Source: Prunus persica (lineage: Eukaryota; Streptophyta; Magnoliopsida; Rosales; Rosaceae). From it: a DNA stretch of 64,000 bases. A model generated the notes under the pieces. That model ran no database searches. It saw nothing but the letters and a program-made list of their open reading frames with translations, and had not been told where the DNA came from. Below are positions 1-10,901 of the stretch, piece by piece. The position numbers and the translations under genes were made by a program. The DNA lies in contig NC_034011.1 of the NCBI RefSeq assembly GCF_000346465.2, positions 23,014,264-23,078,263 on the forward strand, in the 5' to 3' direction. Numbering within the stretch: position 1 is the first letter of the stretch; each line of letters begins with the position of its first letter.

Positions 1-988
1 TAATCAGTCTTGTAAAATGAAAACACTTTTTTTTTGTGGTGAAAAATCATATGCAGGTGGTCAAAAATACTTTCTCAAAATAATTTACTAACTAATGTTG
101 ATATATCATATAAAATCAGATGGGAGCCAAAAGGCCTGACTGGACATGGCAAAACTATATTCAATGCTCTCAAAGATTTTGTTGACGACATTTCTGGGAA
201 ATTCTTCAATAAAAATGGATATGACATAAAGGCATATCTCCAGGATCTAGTAAGACTTTACTTTCAAATTTCAGTTGACAATATTTTCTTACACTTGTGC
301 GTAGCATTATGGTAAAAAAAAGCTTGTAACTTATTTTTAACTTTTTACCAAATGAATCTTAGTGGTGCCAAACCTTTGCAAGCTGGTTAAAGGAAGCAGA
401 GTGGAGCAGAAATGGGCATGCCCCATCAACAGTTGAGTACCTCCAAGTGGCCGCAACCTCTATTGCTTCACATACTATTCTTCTTCCAGCTGCTTTTCTG
501 CTTTATCCACCTCCAGAAATAGACATCCTCAAGAAAAGGCAGCCACTTACAAATTCACTTATGCTTTTAACAAGGCTTTTGAATGAAATTAGAAGCTACC
601 AGGTACATATTTAATGATCAGATTCTTAATTAATTGTCATTATGTTTAGTAATCTCTTAATTTTCATTTGTTAATGGTATAATTGCAGAAGGAGCAAGAG
701 GAGGGAAAGCCAAACCTTGTTCTGCTATACATGAAGGAGAATCCAAATTTGGGGGTTGAAGAATCAATAGCAATTATACAGAAGACATTGGATGAAAAGA
801 AGAAAGAGTTTCTAGAACTGGCTCTGATTAGTGATGAAATGCCAGAAGCATGCAAACAACTTCACCTTCACTGCCTCAAAGCATTTCAGATGTTTTTCAA
901 TTCTACAAATGCATTTGACTCCCCAACAGAAAGCAATTTTTGATCCCTTGAGAGTGGAGGATGTGCAAGGATCATTTATGCCACTCAG
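1..988 (+). pseudogene. Terpene synthase 3' fragment, DDxxD exon deleted
   Basis: This segment is nearly identical, introns included, to the 3' part of the intact terpene synthase downstream (offset 8758). Matching exons lie at 120-249, 363-602 and from 689. The exon that should start at 57 keeps only its first few bases: after GGTGGTCAAA the sequence jumps into the following intron, removing the equivalent of about 8461-8818, which carries the DDFFD metal-binding motif. The last exon also lacks 20 bases near 928, which shifts the frame and ends the protein at about 943. Similarity to the intact gene stops near 988. The fragment cannot encode an active class I terpene synthase. It enters from the left edge of the window, so its 5' extent is unknown. 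A collapsed or mis-joined assembly copy is an alternative explanation. Confidence 0.88.
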
Positions 989-1034
989 CTCTATCAATAT
1001 AATCGAGAATTATTCTTCTTAATACAATCACCAA

Positions 1035-1345
1035 TTTAACATGGTATCAGAGTGAGCTAATTGACTGGGCAAGAATTACTAGGCCTTTACACAATACGTG
1101 GTGTTCACGTGTTGGGCTTGCTTGTTTATCCTTACCCCTTATCCAATACGTGGTGTTCATGTGTTTGGTTTGAATATTTGACTCTGATGTAGAATTGGCT
1201 CCACGTGTAGCTAACTACGTACGTAAGGGGACGTGTTGAAGAATGTAAAGTCCCACATTTTAAACTTGACTAAATAATTACAATATATAATGAGTGGTTC
1301 CACTATTAATAGCATCGAGGCCTTTTGTATAAAACGTCACACTTG
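1035..1345 (+). mobile_element. 5'-truncated TRIM-like LTR element
   Basis: TGGTATCAGAG at 1042-1052 matches the primer-binding site complementary to initiator tRNA-Met that is typical of plant LTR elements. The following 180 bases are similar to the internal part of the complete TRIM in the terpene synthase intron (6843-7046). A purine-rich tract then leads into an LTR beginning TGTTGAAGAATG at 1234 and ending near 1342. The left LTR is not recognisable. The element lies immediately beyond the point where the terpene synthase fragment stops matching the intact gene. Confidence 0.65.
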
Positions 1346-1469
1346 CTAAACATGTGATTAAGTTGAAGACTATAAGGGGCTGCCCTACTTTCATTTATTT
1401 ATTTTTAACTACAAAACTTGTACAATCAAACGTTTTGGCAAGAACAAAAATAAAGGCAAAACAAAACTT

Positions 1470-2030
1470 TTTGGCAAAAAACATGTACATAGAAAAAAAA
1501 AAAACCCAACAACCAAACGTGCATTGCAGTTAAAAGTTTTTTAGAATATAATACTAATAAATAACAAGACATATTGGTGAATTTCTAACCCGAGACCACA
1601 AAAATCCTTTCTTCTTTTTACTTTCCAAATTTAATGTTTGGCTTCATACATGCAAAACATCAATTTTCACGACATTGAGTGTGTCTGGTCTTCGAATTCG
1701 TACCTCTCAAGTCTCAACTTGGCCCTGTTCCACAAGTTGAGTGTGTCTGGTCTTCGTCTTCGTACGTACCTCTCAAGTCTCAACAGTATCATATCATGTT
1801 GCACGTTGTGTGGTCCAAGAAGCCTAAGCTATCACTGAATAGTTGTGTGTTAGCTGGTTGAGATATTTATAAATGTCGGCCGGCTACCCTCTTTATAATT
1901 CTCAAACAAAACGGCACATGCATGGTCGTTTTTCAATCAAATCAATTGAGGTCCTTACTCCATGACAATCATCTAAACTAAAAATTATATTGGAGTCAAA
2001 TTTGAGGCCGGAGGTCCACCAGATTGACAA
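1470..2030 (+). other. Duplicated terpene synthase promoter block
   Basis: This block resembles 3790-4310 upstream of the intact terpene synthase. Shared blocks include TTTTTTAGAATATA, the stretch around TTTGGCTTCA(A/T)ACATGC, the block around ATGTCGGCCGG, TTCTCAAACAAAACGGCA, and GGTCCACC(ACC)AGATTGACA. The similarity ends at about 2028. From there the sequence matches the 3' end of the terpene synthase coding region instead of a first exon. Confidence 0.7.
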
Positions 2031-2225
2031 ATACCATTACAGCACCTGCGCTAGGGAACTCAAGGAAAGACCTAGTGGCCAAGCCTTACTCTAGAATAAT
2101 CTTATCAGTTAAGATGACAAACCCAACTAATCTTTTTCTTCAAGGAAGATGATAATTGATAAAGGAATTTCAAAACTTGTCTGGAACGGAGGCTATCTAG
2201 ATAGATGTAGTGTCACTTTTTAAGA
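2030..2225 (+). pseudogene. Terpene synthase C-terminal end and 3' flank relic
   Basis: From CCATTACAGC onward this matches 9826-9965, the last codons of the intact terpene synthase, with an internal gap. It then matches its 3' flank at 10560-10690, with shared blocks around GATAAAGGAA and GGAGGCTATCTAGATAGAT. No upstream exons are present. The relic therefore follows promoter-like DNA directly, so the gene body has been lost. Confidence 0.7.
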
Positions 2226-2230
2226 CAATA

Positions 2231-2790
2231 ACTTGGGGATTAAGCTCATCCACCGCGATTCCCCAGAATCACCACTCTACCAGCCCAACCTCACACAAGC
2301 AGAAAGAACTCAAAACCTCATTCTCCTACTATCCAATGTTAATGTTCTGCGTTCAATAGTTGACCATCAAGAGGTACTTTCTCCTGGATTGTTCGACCAG
2401 CCTACGAAATCATGGAATGAGCACCGGTGAACTACTTCTCTTGGATTCCTGGCCTCATGAGATCATGCTGACACCGAGACTTTTCGATTTGTGCTACCAA
2501 AGACCAGCATGACGAAGACAAGGATATAACAATCTTGCAACTATCACATTCCATTTAGGTGGTGCTGATCTTATGCTGCAGCCTCCGAGTGCCTTTTCTG
2601 TGGGTCTCGATCAGAGCCGAAAAGAGTATTTTTTTTATTAGCAATGATATCCTCAGGGCTTTCCCAACTTGAAAGCCTCATAGGTGTATACCATCGTTTC
2701 ATATTTGATCTTAACAGAAAGACATTGTGTTTTGGACTCGAAGATTGTATTCGAAATTTATAAATTGTTATTGTCATGTCTTGCTACCTA
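2231..2790 (+). pseudogene. CDR1-like aspartic protease relic
   Basis: The first part encodes the conserved propeptide block IKLIHRDSPESPLYQPNLTQ and the adjoining ERTQNLIL, typical of CDR1/nepenthesin-type plant aspartic proteases (family A1). Around 2340-2430 the frame runs into sequence resembling the second catalytic-site region and stops. From 2480 there are remnants of the C-terminal part in several frames, similar to 11990-12260. Both DTG/DSG catalytic loops are missing or destroyed. No start codon precedes the propeptide; the upstream sequence is terpene synthase 3' flank. Non-functional. Confidence 0.75.
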
Positions 2791-2799
2791 GTTAGCTAG

Positions 2800-3790
2800 C
2801 TAGAGTGCTAGCAACCATAAGGAATTACTATCAGAACAGGAGGAAATGAATAAAATTTTCGAAGAAAAATTCAACCTCTCTTGCCTTGAACATGCATATG
2901 TGTGTGACTATTTGTCTTAAAACTTTTCCTTCTCTTATCATTGAGATGTTGTGATGTATGTGAAAGTTAAACGATGAGAGAGGACATGTTGCAAGGTGAA
3001 ACGTGTAGGAGAATTGGTCTCTCTTCTAAAGAAAACTCGAGGGGTGGGATACCAAGATAAATCAATTAATTTGTCTTAATTAACTACAGAACCTATGCTG
3101 CAAAATATTCAAGCCATCTTTGCCATTACTTAGGTTACAATCTGCACCTCCGGAAAAACCATGTCAGGGTTCTAAATAAGTTTCAAACAAGATTGCTCAA
3201 AACACAACTGGAATTGCCACACAGAAACAGTGGCAGTGGTATTGCATTTATTTATATTGAATCAAAGGTACATCAGATGACGAGGACAAGAGTCCAGATA
3301 AGAACACAACACCGTCAAGATAATTACAATGAGTTTACACGTGAGATAGATAATGATACAAGATAAGCTTTAGGGAGGCTCATGAGCAGCTATGGGTTGT
3401 CTTGTCTATCACTTGGTACAATAATGTCTCATCCGCAGAGTACTATTATTTTTCCTGCGGTGCATTAGCAAACTCATTTTTCTTGTGTATTTGTTGTACG
3501 TATTCTGACAAAACTTATTATTTGGATTGAAATAAAGCACCATGGACTTTATTGGAACGATCAACTCTGCACACACTTTAGACTTTAGATTATAGATTAT
3601 TAACTCGGCATATTTGTTTTAATTGTCATTTTCTAATTGGTTTTTAGTGTGTTAACATTTTATAAGAACCAATTAGAAAATAACAAGTGGCTAGTTTTGA
3701 GTTTTTCACTCCAAATAAGTTCTATAAGAGTTTTTGTATATTATGTCATGCTAAAATGAGTTAATCAAATTTGAGTATGACAATCGCACC
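2800..3790. other. Intergenic, with aspartic protease upstream relic
   Basis: There is no gene. Bases 2960-3030 resemble 12490-12540, and 3090-3215 resemble 13240-13365, the region just upstream of the third downstream protease relic, ending at GGAATT. These look like the 5' flank of a further protease copy whose coding part is gone. Nothing else is recognised up to the terpene synthase promoter. Confidence 0.45.
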
Positions 3791-4701
3791 TTCAATATAA
3801 ATACGTCACCAGTTTTTTTAGAATATATATAATACTAATAAATAAAACGCATGTTATATATAATATTGGTGAATTAGGGACACCCACGCCAACAAAATCC
3901 TTATACTTTCCAAATTTAACATGTCCAAATGTTTGGCTTCAAGCATGCAAAACATCAATGTCGTGACAATAGCGGTGACCCTCTCTACCACTCTTGAACT
4001 TGACTTACTATGTCTGGTCTACGTAGATACCCAAGAAGTTTTGGGCCAATAATTACATTGCACATGTTGTGTGTGGTCAGCAAGAAGCTCAGAGTAGTAT
4101 GTTAGCAGGTTGAGAAATTCATAAATGTCGGCCGGGTACCCTAGCTAGTCCTCGGTCGTCTTTGTAATTCTCAAACAAAACGGCATATGTGACATATTAT
4201 TTATTATATGGTCCTTACTAAATTGGAACAACTTGGAAGAAATAGAGGAGGAAAAATGAAGCATCAAATTGCGGCCGGATCAGGTCCACCACCAGATTGA
4301 CAGACTTCAAAATTCTACATCCAGCATGTATCCATGTGAATTTCTTAGAATTTTCAAGTGTAAACACTGAGAAAAAGAAGCAAAAGACGATTAGAATTCC
4401 AGATGTTATCCTTATAATTAATGAAGTGCAACTAGCCTTGAGTTCGTTACTTTAAATTATACCAGCACTTGCCCAACGTATGTGTACTTTCGTGGAAACC
4501 CACATTATTAATGTAGTCTGGATTTTGGACACAGGGCACGATTATTTGGTCCTAACTACAAAAGCGGCCCGCAATTCATTCATACCAGGACTCGACACAG
4601 TAGAAATTGATTTTGTTCTGCACTCACTTTCAATGTACTTAAAGGGCACTTATGGAAATTCACACTTGTTGAAATACCTAATGGTTTGAGTTAACTGATT
4701 T

Positions 4702-4710
4702 TATATAAAT
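4702..4710 (+). promoter_or_regulatory. TATA box of terpene synthase
   Basis: TATATAAAT lies about 95 bases upstream of the ATG at 4804, consistent with transcription starting near 4735 and a short leader. It is preceded by about 900 bases of flank, part of which is duplicated at 1470-2030. Confidence 0.6.
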
Positions 4711-4803
4711 AGCACACAGATTATGCGAGAATCTACACAAAAAATACTAAGAAAAGGAAAAAGTAGTGTGCGTGTGACTCTGAATTAAAAATATATATTT
4801 TGC

Positions 4804-7800
4804 ATGGATTCGCAAGAATCTCTAGTTAAGAATCTTTTAATGAAGGTTAAACAAGATCACTTGGCGTCATCAGAATTTGATGTTTATTCTCTTGTGCCTC
4901 CTTCTCCTTATGACACTGCTTGGCTCTCAATGGTTCCCAACCCTCAACAATCAGATCAACCATTGTTTCAGGGGTGCTTGGATTGGGTGCTCCAACACCA
5001 AAACAGAGGAGGCTTCTGGGGTGAGAATATTGCTCATCCCACCATAGAGTGCCTCACTTCAACTCTTGCTTGCATTGTTGCACTTACCACATGGAATGTC
5101 GGCCACGATGCCATTCAGAAAGGTACACACGCACATATATATATATATATATAATTTTTCTCTAATTTCGACGTTGGGATTCTATTAAAATCCTGTTCTC
5201 TAATCATTATTGGACTGTTTCAATTACCAAACATTATACTCTTTCAGTAGCTTAAATCAAGAGAACCATACTTTTAAAAAAAAGTAACCAATTATACCTG
5301 AAAATTAACCAATTTTGCGCATAATTAATTGCTGCAAACTTTGCTTTGTTGTGTTTGTTGACTCGACTGTGTGTATATGTATGTTTAGGGTTGGCATTCA
5401 TCCATGGAAACACAGAGAAGCTCTTGGAAGAGCAGAATGGTTCTTTTCCTGAGTGGTTTGCAATAGTTTTCCCAGCAATGATTGAACTTGCAGAGACCAA
5501 AGGCTTACATGTTTACTTTTCTAATGGGCTAGTAGAACAAGTCTTTCTAGAGAGACAAGAAATATTGCAAACGCGCAGGTAGTTTTAAATTTTAATTTCG
5601 CTTTATTTTTGATATGTAGTACACTTATAATAGACTTAATTTGGTGCCTGGTTCTCATATCCCAAGTGTGAAAATTTATCTAGCTAGTTTTCTGTTGGGG
5701 CAGGTGGGTGTCCGGTTGTGGTCGGCAACAGAATTATCCAGCACTCATGTTAAAATATCATGAAGACGGGTTAATCCAATCCCCATCAGCCATTGCACAT
5801 GCTTTCATGAAGACGGGGAACAAGGAGTTTTTGGTCAAATTGAATTCTATTGTCCAAACATGTGGTTATGGAGGTACGTAGTTTTCTTTTTATATTTTGT
5901 ATTATATGATGTCATTGTTGTCCTACTTGCATGTGACTAGTGTTCATATATACGTCACTAAATGACAAATTAACCACAATAGGCTTGGCTTGTATATCTC
6001 AAGTGGTTGAAAATAGTTTTTCATGTACATGAGGTTATGTGTTTAAGTTCCGCTTCTTGGTATTGCTTTTATTAAAAATAAAAAAGCTACATAGTCTAAC
6101 ATATAGTAGGACAATTTGGTACGTTTACAGTTCCTGCGGTCTACCCCTTGGATGAAGACCTTGTAAAGATTCTTCTAATTAACCAGATTGAGACGCTGGG
6201 GTTGGCAGAGCATTTCATGGAGGAGATTACAAGTTTGCTGGGCCAAGTTTACAGGTTACAGCCAGCCCTAATATTCAACATTAATTAATCATATTTATAT
6301 ATAGATATTTAACATGTGCATAAAATTAATCTGGTTGATTAATTATTTTTGTCTAAAAGCAGAAGTTACATCAGCTGCGAAGAACCGAAGAGTATGGCAA
6401 AGAATGCGATGCCGATACAACTGTATAAACATTCCCTCGCATTTCGACTTCTAAGACTTTATGGTTATAGAGTTTCTCCTCGTAAGGATCAATGATAAGT
6501 ACATATATGTTTATTAATTGAATTGCATATTAAACTGTTGAAGAATTTAAAGTCCCACCACACATTGGAAAATTTTCACAAAATAAATATAATATATAAT
6601 GAGTGGTTCCACAACTAATATCACCGAAACCTTTTTGTGACAAACCTCTCTGAAATTTAACATAGTATCAGAGCGGGAGAGGCTACAACAAGAAGGTTAA
6701 AGTGAGGAGGCTATTTGGGGAGGCCAATCCCACCATCAAAACATTTAAAATGTTTAAGTCCCATGATTTCTTTACATTTGTTGATGGTGAGATTAACCTT
6801 CTCACTTTAAACTCTTCATTATAGCCTCCCCGGTATCAAAGCAAGTTGATTGACTAGACCTGAATTACTGGTCGTTTACCCTTACTCTATACCGAACACG
6901 TGGTGTTCACATTTTGGACTTGAATGTTTACTCTTACTCCTTAACTAATACGTGGTATTCATGTGTTGGGCTTGAATGATTGACTTCGTGATGTGGATTT
7001 CACTGCACATGTGGCCCACTATGTGGTGGTACCACGTGAGGGGGCATGTTGAAGAATATAAAGTCTCACATCAAAAACTTGATCAAATAAAATATAACAT
7101 ATAATGAATTGTTCCACTACTAATATCACCGAGGCCTTTTATTTTAAAAATCTCACACGTACTCGGCTTTGTAGATAATTGAATTGGGGATAATATCGAT
7201 ATTGTTAGTAGTGGGCTGATAGTCCGTATCTTTGAAATTTAATATAAACTTTGTTGATTGAATATTAATTTGCGTTGCAATTACTTTTGCAGGAAATTTC
7301 TGCAGGTTCCTCGAGGATGAAGATATAGTGGCTTACATAGAAGAGCATCGGGAGCTTTTCTTGAGTGCCATGTATAATGTATACAGGGCAACTGATGTTA
7401 CCTTTACAGGAGAAAATCAGCTCGAGGATACCAGGGCATTCTCAAGAAGAATACTAGAAAAGGAAACAATGAAAGATTGTATGAATTTGGTCCGACCTAT
7501 TAGTATGACTAATTTGCAAGGCCAGGTAAATGTAAATTATAAATAGGGCTAACTACAAAACACCCCTAGATATTAGTTTTTTAAAAGAATATTTATTGTT
7601 TTATTATTTTAAGGATTTTTTAATTATTTTTATTGACACATCAGCACAAAAGTGGGTCCCTCACTTGCCACATCATTAGTTTAATAAAAAACTAGACGGT
7701 CAAATTAACGAAATGTGTAAATTAATCGAATCTTAAAACGTTCGGATGTGAATTGATAAACCTCGAGGCCCATACTGAGAATGACCCCAAATATTTAGGT

Positions 7801-10004
7801 AGCCCAAATAAATTTTACAATAAATTAAAAAAAATAACAACAAAATATATACCTGTATTATTCGACAAAATTTATGAATAAAAAAAATATTGTAAAAAGT
7901 TAGGCCATTATTATTCATTTAAAATTTTAATCTTTTTATTTAAAACTATGTGAAAAATATTTATATAATATGTGAATTTTCTTTAGCATACTTGATAATT
8001 CTAATTAGTTACTTAATTTGTTGAATATTGTGTAGATTAAGCATGAACTTAGTATTCCATGGCTTGCTCGTTTGGATCATCTAGAGCACAGGAGGTGCAT
8101 TGAGAGGGAAGAAAGTCTTGGTCCATGGACAGCAAATGCCTTATCCTATAGGTAATTACTAATACTAAATTCAAATTAGAAGAAAGGCAGTCAAATTTTC
8201 CCAATCAGATCAATTGCTGTTAATTACCTGATTAACCGGTTTCATTAATTATTTCCCGCAGATTATCATCTCAAAGCAATGCCACGCTGCTACAACTTGC
8301 CATTGAGAATTATTCCCTAAGACAGTCCATATTCAGAAATGAATTAAAGGAGTTAGAAAGGTACTCCTAATTGTTTTATTTATTTGTTTTATTTTAATCA
8401 GTCTTGTAAAATGAAAACACTTTTTTTTTTTTTTTGTGGTGAAAAATCATACGCAGGTGGTCAAAGGAAATGGGTCTTGCTGCCATGGGATTTGCTCGAC
8501 AGAAAACCACGTACTGCCATTTTGCAGTTGCTTCAACCGCATCAAACTCTTCCCTTTCAGATGTACGGCTGGCAGTTGTGAAGAGTGCAATTCTTGTTAC
8601 AGTTGCTGATGATTTTTTTGATAGGGAAGGTTCAATGGATGAATTGGAAGCTCTTGCCAATGCCGTCAACAGGTACAATGTAATGTTAAACAATGATTCT
8701 TGTATACCCCACGACCACGATTATATAAAGTTCGTCTCACAATATTTAACCACAAGACTGATTGTTATGTGGTGAATTACGAACACCAAAGAAGTTTTAC
8801 ATAATATAATTCTCGCATTCAAAAATACTTTCTCAAAATAATTTACTAACTAATGTTGATATATCATATAAAATCAGATGGGAGCCAAAAGGCCTGACTG
8901 GACATGGCAAAACTATATTCAATGCTCTCAAAGATTTTGTTGACGACATTTCTGGGAAATTCTTCAATAAAAATGGATATGACATAAAGGCATATCTCCA
9001 GGATCTAGTAAGACTTTACTTTCAAATTTCAGTTGACAATATTTTCTTACACTTGTGCGTAGCATTATGGTAAAAAAAAGCTTGTAACTTATTTTTAACT
9101 TTTTACCAAATGAATCTTAGTGGTGCCAAACCTTTGCAAGCTGGTTAAAGGAAGCAGAGTGGAGCAGAAATGGGCATGCCCCATCAACAGTTGAGTACCT
9201 CCAAGTGGCCGCAACCTCTATTGCTTCACATACTATTCTTCTTCCAGCTGCTTTTCTGCTTTATCCACCTCCAGAAATAGACATCCTCAAGAAAAGGCAG
9301 CCACTTACAAATTCACTTATGCTTTTAACAAGGCTTTTGAATGAAATTAGAAGCTACCAGGTACATATTTAATGATCAGATTCTTAATTAATTGTCATTA
9401 TGTTTAGTAATCTCTTAATTTTCATTTGTTAATGGTATAATTGCAGAAGGAGCAAGAGGAGGGAAAGCCAAACCTTGTTCTGCTATACATGAAGGAGAAT
9501 CCAAATTTGGGGGTTGAAGAATCAATAGCAATTATACAGAAGACATTGGATGAAAAGAAGAAAGAGTTTCTAGAACTGGCTCTGATTAGTGATGAAATGC
9601 CAGAAGCATGCAAACAACTTCACCTTCACTGCCTCAAAGCATTTCAGATGTTTTTCAATTCTACAAATGCATTTGACTCCCCAACAGAGTTGCTTGCTCA
9701 CATCAACAAAGCAATTTTTGATCCCTTGAGAGTGGAGGATGTGCAAGGATCATTTATGCCACTCAACTCTTTTCAAAGCACTCTTGGTTTGAAGAAGGAT
9801 AAAAGTTTGGCTAGCCATGGAAAATCCCATTACAGCTCCTCTAAGACCTGTAATGGGTTTTTTAAGAGCACTTGTGCTATCAAACTCCAAGGGAACTCAA
9901 GGAAAGACTTAGTGACCAAGCCTTACTCTAGAATCTTATCACTTGAGATGAGAAACCCAACTATTTATACAACCTTTTCAAAGCCCAAAGCTTACATCTA
10001 TTAG
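4804..10004 (+). CDS. TPS-e/f terpene synthase, linalool/geranyllinalool synthase-like
   Basis: Twelve exons join without a stop to 837 codons: 4804-5122, 5389-5578, 5704-5873, 6131-6254, 6363-6481, 7293-7525, 8036-8151, 8262-8360, 8457-8672, 8878-9007, 9121-9360, 9447-10004. All junctions are GT-AG and phases agree. SPYDTAW is at residues 34-40, as in the long terpene synthases with a betagamma domain. The class II site is degenerate (PLDED near 232-236, no DxDD). The class I metal sites are DDFFD (508-512) and the NSE-type triad N646, S650, E654. The architecture and many blocks match the TPS-f group, such as Clarkia S-linalool synthase and geranyllinalool synthases, which ionise GPP, FPP or GGPP to tertiary alcohols. 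There is no clear plastid transit peptide, so a cytosolic location is inferred. The product cannot be told from sequence. Intron 5 carries a TRIM; intron 3 carries a SINE-like stretch. Confidence 0.9.
5985..6070 (+). repeat. SINE-like tRNA-derived stretch in terpene synthase intron 3
   Basis: Sequence resembling a pol III A box (TATCTCAAGTGGTTGA) and B box (GTTATGTGTTTAAGTTCC) is spaced about as in tRNA-derived plant SINEs. No target duplication was found. The assignment rests on box-like sequence only. Confidence 0.35.
6536..7157 (+). mobile_element. TRIM retrotransposon in terpene synthase intron 5
   Basis: Two direct repeats of about 110-120 bases begin TGTTGAAGAAT (6536 and 7047). Both contain TATAATGA(G/A)T(G/T)GTTCCAC and a block around ACTAATATCACCGA. 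Between them are a primer-binding-like site (AGTATCAGAGC at 6664-6674) and, just before the second repeat, a purine-rich tract ending GAGGGGGCA. There is no coding capacity. At about 620 bp the size and layout fit a terminal-repeat retrotransposon in miniature. No clear target-site duplication is visible. It lies in the sense direction of the host gene and leaves the exons intact. Confidence 0.75.
6675..6833. mobile_element. Nested fold-back MITE, Mutator-like
   Basis: The two halves are imperfect inverted repeats: GAGGCTA, AAGGTTAA and CCCACCATCAA on the left recur inverted on the right. Flanks TATCAGAGC (6666-6674) and TATCAAAGC (6834-6842) form a 9-base target duplication with one mismatch, as expected for Mutator-type MITEs. 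It is inserted at the primer-binding site of the TRIM, so it is younger than the TRIM. The second TRIM copy (from 1042) lacks it. Confidence 0.6.
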
Positions 10005-10900
10005 CTTTTTTATATGTGGCCGCTGGTATATCGAACGCTTCCTTTTATGTATGCACTAAGTCTCAGTGTGTTTATATAATATAATTTGATAGAGTGGAGA
10101 CTTCCACCTTATATATAAAATAATTTTGAAGAGCGGACTTCCGTAGATTATTATACATATTCTTCCCTTGTTTCTTTTTTATTGGTAGTTACGGACTCAG
10201 TATTTCAAATTGGAGTGGGCTAAATTTATCTTACTTATAAAACTTGAATGAAGGAGCAGAATTAGTGGGGTCAACATGCAAAGATTTCCACTTTTTTTTA
10301 AAAAAGACTGAACCTGTTATAAAGTAAGAAGTGAAGTCCACATGAATAAAGTAAGGGGGTATTAGTCAAAAGATGAAATTATAATGTTGGGATAAATGAT
10401 GATGTTGGGAGAAAATGTTGAAGATGCGAGTATAGCCGCGCGGCTATACTGTTTATAAAAAAATAATGGACCCGCATAGTGCGTGTGAAAACAAGCATAG
10501 CCGCGCGGCTATACTAATTTGAAAACAAAATAACTGTGGTATGATAAAGAAAGATGGCATCCAGAAAGATGATAAAGGAACTTCAAAATCTGAAACATTA
10601 TGTGCAGTAACCAGAACCAGATTTGATCTTAAATGGAGGCTATCTAGATAGATAGTGTGTCACTTTCCAAGACAATAACTTGTGGATTAATGTTTTGTTA
10701 AATTAGAAAGGTTGCTTTCGAGATGAAGCTTTACTTTTGAAGCCTACAAAAAGAGCTCAAATCGCCTAGACTTGATAAGCATGTACATGCATTAACTTCC
10801 TAATCTCTGCTGTGTGTTCAAGCCTTACAGTCCACATTATAAATTATGGATCCTTAAGTTTTATTTCCTGGAAGTTTCACATAACATTACTCAACAATTG
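10005..10900. other. Terpene synthase 3' flank and intergenic
   Basis: There is no gene. It holds the 3' flank of the terpene synthase, partly duplicated at 2130-2225, and a pair of GC-rich palindromes at 10429-10512 that are listed separately. Confidence 0.5.
10429..10512. repeat. Pair of GC-rich perfect palindromes
   Basis: TATAGCCGCGCGGCTATA (10431-10448, palindromic out to 10429-10450) and ATAGCCGCGCGGCTAT (10497-10512) share the same core with centres 65 bases apart. Surrounding DNA is AT-rich. They could be the ends or internal repeats of a small transposon, or paired protein-binding sites. No target duplication was identified. Confidence 0.6.
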
Positions 10901-10901
10901 C

